Position numbers and translations under genes: made by a program | In this document: one piece after another, positions 17,694-26,874 of the stretch | Layout: each line of letters opens with the position of its first letter | How positions within the stretch are numbered: the first letter of the stretch is position 1 | Source of the DNA: Mycetocola_A sp015752285 | GTDB taxonomy: Bacteria > Actinomycetota > Actinomycetes > Actinomycetales > Microbacteriaceae | Direction: 5' to 3' | DNA length: 64,000 nucleotides | Assembly (NCBI RefSeq): GCF_015752285.1 | Contig: NZ_JADOUY010000001.1 | Coordinates: 1-64,000 of the forward strand | Notes under the pieces: model-generated | Seen by the model: only the letters and a program-made list of their open reading frames with translations | The model's database searches: none | Told to the model about the DNA's origin: nothing

Positions 17694-18973
17694 GCATGTC
17701 CCCTTATTGTGTCGGGCAGGGGCGCGCCGGCAGCACGACCACGCTTCTCTGCCAGGCTTCTCAACCACTCAGCATACTGATCGATGGCCGCCTCCTCGCC
17801 GAGGATCTCGTCGCGGTAGCGGATTCCGTTTTCTCCCAGCCACCGGCATCTCTCCGGGTCGTTCCCCAAAGTGAGCGCTGCCTCGGTCAGAGCGGCCGGG
17901 TCACCAGCTTGGACGATCACACCGCCATCCGCTGCGTTCACCTCGCTCGCGGTCGCGCCATTCGCATCTGTCGCTGCCAGCACGGGGCGCCCCGTGCTGA
18001 AATACGACGTCAGCTTGCTCGGCACCGCCATCTCAGAGACACCCGGCTTCTCGTTGACGAGGAGGATGTCGGCCGAGGCGAGGGCCGCCTGAAAGTCTGC
18101 GTCGCTCAGCGAGTCAATGAACTGGAGCCGCTCAACGCCCTCTCCCCTTTTCTCGAGGTCTGCGCGTCGGCTGCCATTGCCCAACAGAACAAAGCGAAGT
18201 GGGAGCTTCTGTTCATCGGCGAGCCGAGCAGCGTTCACCACGTTCTCGAGGCCTTGCTTCGCGCCCATGTTGCCCGCGTGCAGAACGACCGTCTCGTCTG
18301 ATGACCAGCCGAGGCGTCGCCGAACCGCGAGGACGTCAGGTTCAGGAGCTGGCTCGAGGTGCGTCCAGTTCCGGACAACCTGCACACGCTCGGGGTCCAC
18401 CCCCAGAGTCTCGGTGATGTAGGACGAGAAACGGGAGTGGATGACGACGACGCCAGACGCCGCCTGCAGAGTGGCCGACTCGACCGCCTTCATCACTCGA
18501 GCGACTGTGCCGCCACCGGCTCCTGTTTCGGTGACTCCCAGACTGTAGATGTCTTGCACCCACACGACGATGGCGGGCCGCCGGCGGCTGAGGCGGGCTC
18601 GAATCGACGCGATCGCCGTGGCGAACAGTGCTGGTGACACGAGTACGACAACGTCAGGCTTGCCCCACCGAGCGAATGCGAGCCGGAGCCCGAAGGTGAT
18701 CTCTGACAGCAAACGGCGGATGCCATCCGGCTTGCTCGGCATGTAGTGAAGAAAGCGTGTAACAGCGACCTCATCGATGTCTTCGCGTCGCGTCCACTGC
18801 CCGTAACCTTCCCGAAACTCCCATTCGGGATAGTGGGGATGCGCGGTATAGACACGCACAGGCATCCCTCTCTTTCGCAATCCGCGCGCGAAGGACCCCA
18901 TGTACGGGGAGATGCCTGTCGGCTCGGGCGGATAGTTCAGCCCTAGAATTGCTACGCGAGGAGTCGAAACCAT
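17690..18973 (-). CDS. WcaI-like GT4 glycosyltransferase, 427 aa
   Basis: This GT-B fold enzyme starts with NYPPEPTGISPYMGSFA, typical of WcaI-type transferases from colanic-acid loci. The C-terminal nucleotide-sugar half has VVLHAGNMGAKQGLENV and LLVNEKPGVSEMAVPSKLTSY, with the glutamates of the GT4 family. In colanic acid synthesis WcaI is thought to add fucose, which fits the neighbouring gmd and fcl. The ATG at 18973 is followed on the other strand by the divergent wcaF-like gene, with only about 50 bp between. Confidence 0.92.
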   Translation of the reverse strand: MVSTPRVAILGLNYPPEPTGISPYMGSFARGLRKRGMPVRVYTAHPHYPEWEFREGYGQWTRREDIDEVAVTRFLHYMPSKPDGIRRLLSEITFGLRLAFARWGKPDVVVLVSPALFATAIASIRARLSRRRPAIVVWVQDIYSLGVTETGAGGGTVARVMKAVESATLQAASGVVVIHSRFSSYITETLGVDPERVQVVRNWTHLEPAPEPDVLAVRRRLGWSSDETVVLHAGNMGAKQGLENVVNAARLADEQKLPLRFVLLGNGSRRADLEKRGEGVERLQFIDSLSDADFQAALASADILLVNEKPGVSEMAVPSKLTSYFSTGRPVLAATDANGATASEVNAADGGVIVQAGDPAALTEAALTLGNDPERCRWLGENGIRYRDEILGEEAAIDQYAEWLRSLAEKRGRAAGAPLPDTIRGHA

Positions 18974-19024
18974 GTGGCGAGACTATTCGATAAAAAGTCT
19001 GAACAACGTACGGGGGATACGGTG

Positions 19025-19642
19025 ATGCACGACGAGCCGCTGAACTCCGAAGACATTCCGGTGATCAATCTGGCGGACGCTCCAGGCGAGCGCGAAGCCT
19101 GGGACCGCCCACGAGCTGTCGTGTATCTGTGGGCGATCTGCGAGTTGCTCTTCGTGACGAACGCCTGGCAGATCAGCTCGGCGCTTAGGGTCTGGATTCT
19201 CCGCAAATTCGGCGCAGAGATCGGTCAGGGCGTGATCTTCCGTCCACGGACGCGCGTCAAGTTCCCGTGGAAGCTGCATATCGGCGACCGCTCCTGGATC
19301 GGTGAAGGCGTCTGGTTCCACAATCAAGACCACATCTACGTCGGGTATGACGTGGTTATCTCGCAGGAGACCTTCCTAACCACCGGAAGTCACGCGCACA
19401 GGAGAGACATGGCGCTCGTCACAAAGCCGATTTGGATCAGAGAGGGTGTGTGGTTGACGTCTCGATGTGTTGTGCTTGGCGGGAGCGACGTAGGCAGGTC
19501 TGCGGTGATTGGCCCAAATACGGTAGTGCGCGGGATCGTCGAAGCGAACACGGTTGTGTCAAGCAGCGCGCTGACTACGGTTGGGCGTCGGTTTCCATCC
19601 ACGCGTAGCGCCGCTGATGCAACGATGAGGGGTACCGGTTGA
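19025..19642 (+). CDS. WcaF-like sugar O-acetyltransferase, 205 aa
   Basis: A left-handed beta-helix (hexapeptide repeat) acetyltransferase uses acetyl-CoA to acetylate a sugar in the growing glycan. The repeats cover about residues 75-185 (IGDRSWIGEGVWF, IREGVWLTSRCVVLGG, VGRSAVIGPNTVV). WcaF-type proteins share the NLADAPGERE start region and ILRKFGAEIG. I prefer ATG 19025, with CGGGGGAT upstream, because the GTG at 18974 would leave no promoter space. Its stop overlaps the next start. Confidence 0.88.
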   Translation: MHDEPLNSEDIPVINLADAPGEREAWDRPRAVVYLWAICELLFVTNAWQISSALRVWILRKFGAEIGQGVIFRPRTRVKFPWKLHIGDRSWIGEGVWFHNQDHIYVGYDVVISQETFLTTGSHAHRRDMALVTKPIWIREGVWLTSRCVVLGGSDVGRSAVIGPNTVVRGIVEANTVVSSSALTTVGRRFPSTRSAADATMRGTG

Positions 19643-20763
19643 AAATACTTCAGGTAGTAACTCTTCTCTCGCCGGACGGCGCCTACGGGGGCCCGCTCCG
19701 AGTAGCCATGAACCAAGCGCGCGCCCTGACCTCGCTCGGCCACGAGGTCACTATCGCTGCAGGGGTCCGAGGATACGCCGGAGCTCATCCAAAGGCGGAC
19801 GGCTTCCATGACTTGAAGCTCTTTCCGGCTCACTTTCTTACGCCTCAACGCCGCTTCGCGGCCATATCGGCGCCCTCGTTGATTTCCTTCGTAAGGAGAA
19901 CGTCGCGGTATTTCGACGTCGTTCACGTTCACATGGCGCGGGACTTGATAACGCTCCCGGCAGCAATCGCGTTGCGATCTAGCCCCACTCCGTTCATCCT
20001 TCAATGCCATGGGATGATCGGCATCTCTTCTCGAGTTAGCGCGCGATTTGTCGACTTCTTTGTTCGACGTTCGCTTACGGCTGCGGCTCGCGTCCTCTAT
20101 TTGACCGAAGACGAACGCCAGTCGTTAGAGGCGATTTCGAACTATGGCGCGTCCCTGACGCTGCTCCTGAATGGTGTTCCCCAAACGGAAGCAATGCCAG
20201 CGCCCAGTGTCCCCGAAGTACTTTTCCTAGCCCGTCTGCAGGAGCGTAAGCGCCCGGTTGCTTTCGTGGAGATGGCGCGCACTCTCCTCGACGACGGCGC
20301 AAAGGCAACGTTCACCCTCGTTGGCCCCGACGAAGGTGAGGGCGACGCGGTCCGCCTTGCTATCAGGGCGTCTGGACATAGCAAATCGATTGTGTGGGAG
20401 GGAAGTTTGCCGCCAGCAGACACACTTGGCAGAATGTCATCGGCATCGATCTACGTCCTGCCTTCGGTAAACGAAATCGTGCCGATGTCGGTTCTCGAGG
20501 CTATGTCGCTAGCCCGCGCGGTTGTCATTACCGACTCAAATGGGCTTGCGCCCATCGTTCGTGCGGCACATGCGGGAGTAGTCGTCGACACGAGCCAAGA
20601 ATCGTTGGTTGATGGAGTACGACAGCTACTGTCGTCGCCCCAGCTTGCCGCCCAGCTTGCCCACAATGCTCATGAACTGATCACCCGAGACTTTTCCATC
20701 GAATCGATCGCGCGCGTTCTGGAAGAGATCTACCTCCAGAGCATCGAACCAAAGTCGCGCTAG
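19639..20763 (+). CDS. GT4-family glycosyltransferase, 374 aa
   Basis: It starts at TTG 19639, overlapping the previous stop (TTGA), with GAGGGG upstream. N-terminal acceptor half: TLLSPDGAYGGPLRVAMNQARAL. C-terminal donor half: VLFLARLQERKRP and YVLPSVNEIVPMSVLEAMSLARAVV, containing the E-x7-E of GT4 enzymes. It probably adds one sugar of the repeat unit; donor and linkage are unknown. From here to about 31.4 kb the DNA is visibly more AT-rich than flanking genes. Confidence 0.9.
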   Translation: MKILQVVTLLSPDGAYGGPLRVAMNQARALTSLGHEVTIAAGVRGYAGAHPKADGFHDLKLFPAHFLTPQRRFAAISAPSLISFVRRTSRYFDVVHVHMARDLITLPAAIALRSSPTPFILQCHGMIGISSRVSARFVDFFVRRSLTAAARVLYLTEDERQSLEAISNYGASLTLLLNGVPQTEAMPAPSVPEVLFLARLQERKRPVAFVEMARTLLDDGAKATFTLVGPDEGEGDAVRLAIRASGHSKSIVWEGSLPPADTLGRMSSASIYVLPSVNEIVPMSVLEAMSLARAVVITDSNGLAPIVRAAHAGVVVDTSQESLVDGVRQLLSSPQLAAQLAHNAHELITRDFSIESIARVLEEIYLQSIEPKSR

Positions 20764-20887
20764 AGATTGCATTATCGGCGGCGAGCTAGCGTCGCCGCCC
20801 CGGAGTGACAGGTGCGAAAGGTCGCCCCAGTAATATCGACCTGGACGATGGTGTCGGTACGGATCAGACTCGACAGAGGTATACAAC

Positions 20888-22129
20888 ATGCAGACACCAT
20901 CGGCCAACCGCGCTCTAATCGTGAACGCCTACTCCTATCGAAATGCTGGGGACGCGGCGATCATGCTCTCGACCGCGGAGCTCATGCGCGATCTCGGAGC
21001 TACCTCTGTGGGCTTGGCTACGCGTTACGAAGAGGACCGCGACAGCTACCATGCGTGGGGCATCTCAACGTTCGCTCCGCTGGTAGCGTTTCCAGCCAGA
21101 GGTGGTTCATCTGGATTGGCCAGGCTAGTGCGCTTCGCTTCCAGTGCACTATTAACATGCGCGGTCGTGTTCCTGCTCGGCCCGTTCCTTAATTCCTCGA
21201 CCGCCCGAAGAGCTTTGTCCGCTATACGTCCCCGACTTCGGCCACTTCTCAGCGCGAATACTGCCGTCGTTGCCGGGGGCGGATACCTATACTCGTCCCG
21301 TCGCCGCGTCAACCTCTCGCTAATTCACAGTTGTTTGAGCATATGGATCTGCCGAGTTGTTGCCCCGAAATGCCTGATGATGCCCGCGTCCATTGGTCCC
21401 GTGACTCGTCGATCCGATGCGTGGCTCATTGGAGCGTCGCTTCGCGGAGTCCAGCCCGTGGTCCGAGAATTTGAGTCGCTAACCGCGTCCACCCACCCTC
21501 CGAAGCTGTCAAAGCCCAGGCTCTGTCCTGATGTTGCTTTCTACGGATTGGGCAATGTCGACGGAGACATCGATCACGAGTTGAGGACTCCCGCGGGCGG
21601 GACCAGCGGCCCATTGGTACGTATTGTCGCACTCGATTGGTCGTGGTCTGGCTCAGTCCGCAGCGCAGACTTCGATAGGTATGTGAGGGCCATGGCGTCG
21701 CTTTCAAATCAACTCAACGCCGCCGGGATGCGAGTCGAGTTGGGCGGGCATTCCGCCATTCCCGAACATGGCCAAGATGACGTTGCGGTCTGTCGCGAAA
21801 TCGCCGAGCTCTGTGACTTTCCAGTCCAAGTTGACGAGGACTGCGAAGTCTCGCACCTTTGGGCTCGGTACGGTGAGCTCGACCTCGTTATCGGGGCAAG
21901 ACTGCACAGCTGCATCATGGCCGCTGCCGTGGGCACGCCTGTCGTGGTGCTTGGTTACCAGGAGAAGGCGAAGGGAGTCGCATCGATGATGGGTCCGGGC
22001 GTTCCATTCTTTTGGGTTGACGACCTGCCTGTGGAAACTATCGTGCTTGCTGCTAGGGCGACCTTGCAGCAGAGGATGACGGCCTCAACAGAACTCAAGC
22101 ACAGAATCAGAGCCAGCTATGAGCAGTAA
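20888..22129 (+). CDS. Polysaccharide pyruvyl transferase family protein, 413 aa
   Basis: A WcaK/AmsJ/CsaB-type enzyme that transfers pyruvate from phosphoenolpyruvate to form a ketal on a glycan sugar. Family marks are NAYSYRNAGDAAIMLS at the N-terminus, AVVAGGGYLYSSRR near residue 128, and DLVIGARLHSCIMAAAVGTPVVVLGYQEKA (about 333-362), where the R and H are the conserved active-site pair. Pyruvylation adds negative charge. In this locus it supports a colanic-acid-like product. The next gene overlaps it by 11 bp. Confidence 0.9.
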   Translation: MQTPSANRALIVNAYSYRNAGDAAIMLSTAELMRDLGATSVGLATRYEEDRDSYHAWGISTFAPLVAFPARGGSSGLARLVRFASSALLTCAVVFLLGPFLNSSTARRALSAIRPRLRPLLSANTAVVAGGGYLYSSRRRVNLSLIHSCLSIWICRVVAPKCLMMPASIGPVTRRSDAWLIGASLRGVQPVVREFESLTASTHPPKLSKPRLCPDVAFYGLGNVDGDIDHELRTPAGGTSGPLVRIVALDWSWSGSVRSADFDRYVRAMASLSNQLNAAGMRVELGGHSAIPEHGQDDVAVCREIAELCDFPVQVDEDCEVSHLWARYGELDLVIGARLHSCIMAAAVGTPVVVLGYQEKAKGVASMMGPGVPFFWVDDLPVETIVLAARATLQQRMTASTELKHRIRASYEQ

Positions 22130-23246
22130 CCACCCGAAGCGGGATATCGTGTTCTTCCTCCCAGCGATAAACCCCTATTGGGCAAAACGGCTCGCAGCTC
22201 TTAACGAGTCGTCCGATATCAGCTTCGAATGTTGGTTCCTCGCTCGACGTGGTCCCGGCAGGGAATGGGTGGTACCCGACTCCGACCTTCGATTTGTGCA
22301 CCACTTCTTGCCCAGCAATCCAGTTTCCCGACTAAAGCAGTTGCTTCGTCTCTACGTGCGCGCTAGGCCTACATACATCCTCACATTTCATTTCATGCCA
22401 TCGCTTTGGCCGAGCATGATTCAACGACTGTTGCCGGGTAAGAAGCTAATTTTCTATGCCGAAAAGACGTGGGACTCTTGGGTAAAGCGAACCCCGGCGA
22501 AAGAATTCGCAAAGCGTGTAATCTTCCGTCAAGCCAATGTCATTCTCACCCCGGGGGCGGACGCGGAAGAGTACCTCCTCCCATACTCCGGGAGCAAAAC
22601 CGTCTTCGGTCGGTTGCCGCATGTCGTCGACGTCGATTATCTGTCACGAGCCAGAGTCGCGCGACCTCACAGACAGACTCCGATCCATGTCCTCTATCTC
22701 GGTCGCTTGATCGCGGAGAAGGGTATTCATCACCTGCTAAACGCGCTCGACCTTCTTACCCAGGAAGGTGCTCCAATTACCGTCAGTTTCGTCGGCTCTG
22801 GCAACCTCTACGACGAAATCAAGGTGTGGTCAGAAAGCTCTCCGCTTGACGTCAGATTGGAGCAATTTGTTCAGGCGGACAGCCTGAACCGCTTCCTAGC
22901 GGAAGCAGACCTTTTGGTGTTTCCCACTCTCGGTGACCCCTATGGACTGGTTGTGGATGAAGCGTTAGCTGCAGGGATCCCTGTCATCAGCTCCGACGCT
23001 GCTGGTGAGATTGGTGAACGGCTTGGCACGGACACCGCTCACCCGCGAGGGCTGATCTATCCCTCGGGAGATACAGCTGCCTTGGCTAGCCAAATCGCAC
23101 TTCTTTGCCAGGATGACCAGATACTCGGGGAAATGGGACGATCCGCAGCGTCATACGCCGATCAAAACAGCACTGTCAACAAGTGGGTGGAATCGATTGA
23201 AAGAGCGATACGACCGCGCGGGAGGAAAATAGGCATCGATGGGTGA
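22119..23246 (+). CDS. GT4-family glycosyltransferase, 375 aa
   Basis: The C-terminal half shows HVLYLGRLIAEKGIHHLLNAL and LLVFPTLGDPYGLVVDEALAAGIPVISS, the classic GT4 donor-site pattern with its E-x7-E-like acidic residues. The N-terminal half starts IVFFLPAINPYWAKRLAAL. It overlaps both neighbours slightly, so it belongs to one operon with the pyruvyl transferase and the next transferase. Donor and acceptor are unknown. Confidence 0.9.
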   Translation: MSSNHPKRDIVFFLPAINPYWAKRLAALNESSDISFECWFLARRGPGREWVVPDSDLRFVHHFLPSNPVSRLKQLLRLYVRARPTYILTFHFMPSLWPSMIQRLLPGKKLIFYAEKTWDSWVKRTPAKEFAKRVIFRQANVILTPGADAEEYLLPYSGSKTVFGRLPHVVDVDYLSRARVARPHRQTPIHVLYLGRLIAEKGIHHLLNALDLLTQEGAPITVSFVGSGNLYDEIKVWSESSPLDVRLEQFVQADSLNRFLAEADLLVFPTLGDPYGLVVDEALAAGIPVISSDAAGEIGERLGTDTAHPRGLIYPSGDTAALASQIALLCQDDQILGEMGRSAASYADQNSTVNKWVESIERAIRPRGRKIGIDG

Positions 23247-24330
23247 ATCACCAAACTCGAACGCTGCAGACCGGCCGGTGATAATCGTCGAGCCGAACCC
23301 GACTGGCCACCGGCTCAGTTACGTTCGCCTTATTGCAGCGGAAGCTCTCGAGCAGGGTCAGCGGGTTGTCTTGTCTACCTCGGAGGGCGCGACTTCCGCC
23401 CCCGAATACGAGCTCCATTTAGCTGGTATTTCGGCACGGATCGGAGTAGTTACTACTCCAACGGACCCAACCTCGATTGAAGCGCTGGCGCGAGGCCTCA
23501 ATGCGGCGTTGACGGTGGTCCCCGACGGTGACCTCTTCGCGATCGAGCTTGCGAAGCGCGGCTTTTGGCGAGGAGGGAAGCTAGCCGTTCTGATCATGCG
23601 CGAGAGTGCGCAGCCAAAACGAATACCAGGAACCGTTCGAGTCAGGAGTTGGATCAAACGCACTCTCGTTCGCCGCGCGTCGAAACTGAATGGAGTCCGC
23701 ATTCTCACGCTCCAGAGCGCTACGTCCTCGCGCCTGGATCCGAAAGCGACCGTGGCAGACCCAGTCGTTCTGCAATGCACTCAAGTCGACATCGCAGGTG
23801 CGAGGGGGATGCTGAGCGACCACGCCGATACATACTGGTTTGGAGTGATGGGTGCCGTCACTTCGAGAAAAAATCTCCCGCTTGTCGCTGAGAGTCTCTC
23901 AAAGATCGAAAAGGGTTCGGTGGGATTGTTGATTGCCGGGACAATTTCCTCGTCGGTCTTCGAGGAGTCCCTTCCTTGGCTGGAAGCAATGAAGGCGCGA
24001 GGACATCCAGTAATGGTGATCGATCGAATACTCTCTGATCCAGAACTCGACGCTCTGGTGACGGCCCTCGACTGCATAGTGCTAGCTCATTCGAACGAAG
24101 GCCCAAGCGGGCTCCTAGGCAAGGCGGTAGCCAGCGGGACTCGCGTTGTAGCCGCCGGAGCAAGGAGCCTGCGGCGGGACGTAGCGATTATTGGCGCTGG
24201 AGCCAGTTGGGTACCCCTCCGGAGGAGCTCTCTCACCGGAGCCTTTCAAGAGGCTGCGGGGAAGTCGCGACCTAGCCCGAAGATTCTCTCAGCCCCGACA
24301 GAGTTCGCGAAGGCCTTCTTATGCTTCTGA
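23239..24330 (+). CDS. Probable GT-B glycosyltransferase, 363 aa
   Basis: A divergent protein with a GT-B-like layout: VEPNPTGHRLSYVRLIAAEA at the N-terminus (a glycine-rich acceptor loop), and a C-terminal half with WFGVMGAVTSRKNLPLV and ALDCIVLAHSNEGPSGLLGKAVASGTRVVAAG. The last segment is like the donor-binding region of GT4 enzymes, but the usual second glutamate is not obvious. It overlaps the previous gene by eight bases. The function is inferred from fold pattern and context. Confidence 0.7.
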   Translation: MGESPNSNAADRPVIIVEPNPTGHRLSYVRLIAAEALEQGQRVVLSTSEGATSAPEYELHLAGISARIGVVTTPTDPTSIEALARGLNAALTVVPDGDLFAIELAKRGFWRGGKLAVLIMRESAQPKRIPGTVRVRSWIKRTLVRRASKLNGVRILTLQSATSSRLDPKATVADPVVLQCTQVDIAGARGMLSDHADTYWFGVMGAVTSRKNLPLVAESLSKIEKGSVGLLIAGTISSSVFEESLPWLEAMKARGHPVMVIDRILSDPELDALVTALDCIVLAHSNEGPSGLLGKAVASGTRVVAAGARSLRRDVAIIGAGASWVPLRRSSLTGAFQEAAGKSRPSPKILSAPTEFAKAFLCF

Positions 24331-24460
24331 ATGCGCAGGATTTCCTTATTGCGTCGCGTCCTCAAGCAGGATCGCGGCGCGAATGGCCTGGTCTCGCTGG
24401 ATTTCGACGTCGAACCTGCAAGCAGACTCAACCTACCTCAGCGTCTGGGAAGAAGGGCGA

Positions 24461-25684
24461 GTGACGAACGACGACGCACTTCCCGGCCCCCGCCGTGGTT
24501 TAGGAACTCAGGCCATCTTGCTCGCCGCCTCAACCGGGATAGCACAGATAATAACTGCGTTCCTCTTCATACTGGCCGCACGCAGCGCTGACCCGGCGGT
24601 CTTCGGCCAAGCGGTCGCCGCTATTGCCCTTGGCACGTCGCTGGTCGGCTTCGTCGACTTTGGAACGAACGGGCTCTGGGTTCGGGAGCTCGCCCGCGGC
24701 ACGATTGATCGCGGCGATTTCTCCTCGCGCTTCGCGTCCAAAATCGTCATCGCTGCAGTCGCATCTGGGATGTTTACGGTTGGGGCGGTGGTGTTACTGC
24801 CGGAGGGCAGCTACTGGATGGCTGGTCCCGTGGCCTTGGCTCTACTACTCAACCAGAGTGTGCAGGTTCCTCTGCGTGCAATGGCTCGCGCTGAGCTCGT
24901 ATCGTTCTCAGTTCTAGCCGATCGCATCTGCGCTGCCGCGGTGATGGCTCTTCTCTACTTATTCGGCGCTGATCCGTACGCGGTGCTTTGGCTGGCCATA
25001 TGCGCCGGGTCAGTCGCCGCGGCCGTCATGGGGTGGATTCTCACACCTAAGGAACACCGCCCCCGCGTCCTAACCCGGCTCAGCATCAACCCCTGGCGAG
25101 GCGCTGGATACTATGGTCTCGGCTCGGTGGCAGTCGGCGCTCAGACGCTAGATTTGCCGATACTCGCAATGTCGGGGGGCTCTGTCGCAGCAGGTTTGTA
25201 CGGGGCCGTCAACCGCTGGACACAACCCATGGGCTTGCTGGTCAGCGCCTTCGCGTCCGCTTCCGCACCGTTTGTCGCTCGAGCGAAGACATGGCATGAG
25301 GCGTGGGGCCTTATAAAGAGAGCTATCTGGCTGCCACTCGCCGCGCTCCTTTCATGTGTTCTTGTCGCTATCTTCGCGCCGCAGATCGTGGAACTCTTGA
25401 TCGGCTCAGAGTATGAAGGATCGGCAGAAGTGCTGAGGTTCCTCGCGCTCGGCACAATTCCGGCTATCCTCAACCAACCTCTGGCGGTATTCCTGCAATC
25501 CATGGGTCACGACAAGCCGGTGGCCTTCGTGACGATGACTTCGGTGGCGCTCCAGCTCGCTTTTGTAGTCTTTTTTGGTGCAATGTTTGGGGCAGCAGGT
25601 GCCGCAATCGGCTTCGGGGTTGTGCAGCTTCTTAATCTGGTAAGCCTTGCATCAATCGCATGGGTCACGGCACCCCGTAAGTGA
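24461..25684 (+). CDS. Oligosaccharide flippase (MOP superfamily), about 407 aa
   Basis: A polytopic protein of about 12 helices, resembling Wzx-type flippases that move lipid-linked repeat units across the membrane. ILLAASTGIAQIITAFLFIL is the first helix, and GFVDFGTNGLWVRELARG is a typical polar loop. I chose GTG 24461, next to AAGGG; upstream sequence back to 24191 overlaps the previous gene and looks non-coding in this frame. It would work with the polymerase candidate at 30152. Confidence 0.85.
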   Translation: MTNDDALPGPRRGLGTQAILLAASTGIAQIITAFLFILAARSADPAVFGQAVAAIALGTSLVGFVDFGTNGLWVRELARGTIDRGDFSSRFASKIVIAAVASGMFTVGAVVLLPEGSYWMAGPVALALLLNQSVQVPLRAMARAELVSFSVLADRICAAAVMALLYLFGADPYAVLWLAICAGSVAAAVMGWILTPKEHRPRVLTRLSINPWRGAGYYGLGSVAVGAQTLDLPILAMSGGSVAAGLYGAVNRWTQPMGLLVSAFASASAPFVARAKTWHEAWGLIKRAIWLPLAALLSCVLVAIFAPQIVELLIGSEYEGSAEVLRFLALGTIPAILNQPLAVFLQSMGHDKPVAFVTMTSVALQLAFVVFFGAMFGAAGAAIGFGVVQLLNLVSLASIAWVTAPRK

Positions 25685-25718
25685 CGCCTGAACAACTGTT
25701 CTTCTCTGAAAGGTCACA

Positions 25719-26738
25719 ATGCATATCGTTCAAGTTCTCTTAAGCCCTCGAATCGGGGGAGCCGAGACGCTCGCATCGGAACTGGAGAAGTACTGGCTTG
25801 AGGCCGAGGTTACCTCAACGATCATCTATCTCGACCAAGATGATCGAAAGCTGTCTCCTTGGCGCCGCCTATATTCCCTTCGACGAGCTCTCCAGCACAG
25901 CGGTGCTGACGTGGTGCTATCGCACAGCGCTATTCCTAGCGTCTACGCGCGAATCGCTGCGCCGGCAAGCACACCGGTAATCCCAGTACTGCACAGCGCG
26001 GTAGATGATTTTCAATCGCGCCCGCTTCGTCTTGCCGAGCGAGCACTGCAAATGAGAACCGCGCGAGTCATTGCTGTGAGTACCGAGCAAGCCAACCGAT
26101 ATGTTGGGCACTTTCCCTCCGCGCCGCGGCCCACATGGATCTCCAACGGCATTCGAGAAGATTTTCCAGTCAAAAGCGAATTTCCTGATAGCCCGAGGAC
26201 CGTGACGACGATCGCCCGTATTGCCGCGCAAAAACAACCGCGCCTCTGGATTGAGACTGCGGCTTCAGACGAGGTAGTCGCGGCGGGCCTGGAACTGAGC
26301 TGGTGGGGTCCCCTCACCACGGAGAGCGCGAATGACCCCGAGGTGAGCGAACATATCAAATCCAGCCGACCCGGCAAATTTATGGGACCGACGACCAGTC
26401 CCTCTGAGCAACTGCTTGAAACTGATATCTTCTTTCACCCTTCCGCAAACGAGGCGCACAGCATCTCTGTGCTCGAGGCTGCCGCCGTCGGACTTCCTAT
26501 CGTGTGCCACGATGACATAGCCGTCTCCATGGGCCATGGACTCGCAAGTGCAACCTTTGGCGGCCCGGATGGCGCCTCGCCCGCACAAGCACTAGCAGAC
26601 CTAGTAGACAACTGGCCAAGATCGACGCTAGATCGCGTCACCGTGGCAGAACTCGTTCGCGCCGAATTTGGCATGCAACACTGCTCGTCGAGATACCTTG
26701 AGGTGTGCCGCGAGGTGGTGAGGATCGCCGAGTCGTAG
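25719..26738 (+). CDS. GT4-family glycosyltransferase, 339 aa
   Basis: The ATG at 25719 has GAAAGG upstream. The N-terminus has VQVLLSPRIGGAETLASEL, the GG-E motif common in GT4 enzymes, and the C-terminal half has FHPSANEAHSISVLEAAAVGLPIVCHD, the donor-site glutamate pair. It is the last gene of the plus-strand run and converges on the priming transferase. The sugar is unknown. Confidence 0.88.
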   Translation: MHIVQVLLSPRIGGAETLASELEKYWLEAEVTSTIIYLDQDDRKLSPWRRLYSLRRALQHSGADVVLSHSAIPSVYARIAAPASTPVIPVLHSAVDDFQSRPLRLAERALQMRTARVIAVSTEQANRYVGHFPSAPRPTWISNGIREDFPVKSEFPDSPRTVTTIARIAAQKQPRLWIETAASDEVVAAGLELSWWGPLTTESANDPEVSEHIKSSRPGKFMGPTTSPSEQLLETDIFFHPSANEAHSISVLEAAAVGLPIVCHDDIAVSMGHGLASATFGGPDGASPAQALADLVDNWPRSTLDRVTVAELVRAEFGMQHCSSRYLEVCREVVRIAES

Positions 26739-26874
26739 TTTGATAGGCAGCAACCAACTCGTTCCGAAGCTATCGAGAAGGTCTCCGCAGTCGCGGCTTA
26801 TAGCCAACCAGTAACCCGATCAAGCCCACCTCAGACCAATGGCCCGATCGGTCGAGTTCTGAGCGACATTCGAG

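Noticed and set aside
18974..19024. GTG at 18974 as start of the WcaF-like gene
   Set aside because: It would abut the divergent start at 18973 with no room for either promoter; ATG 19025 has its own purine-rich ribosome site.
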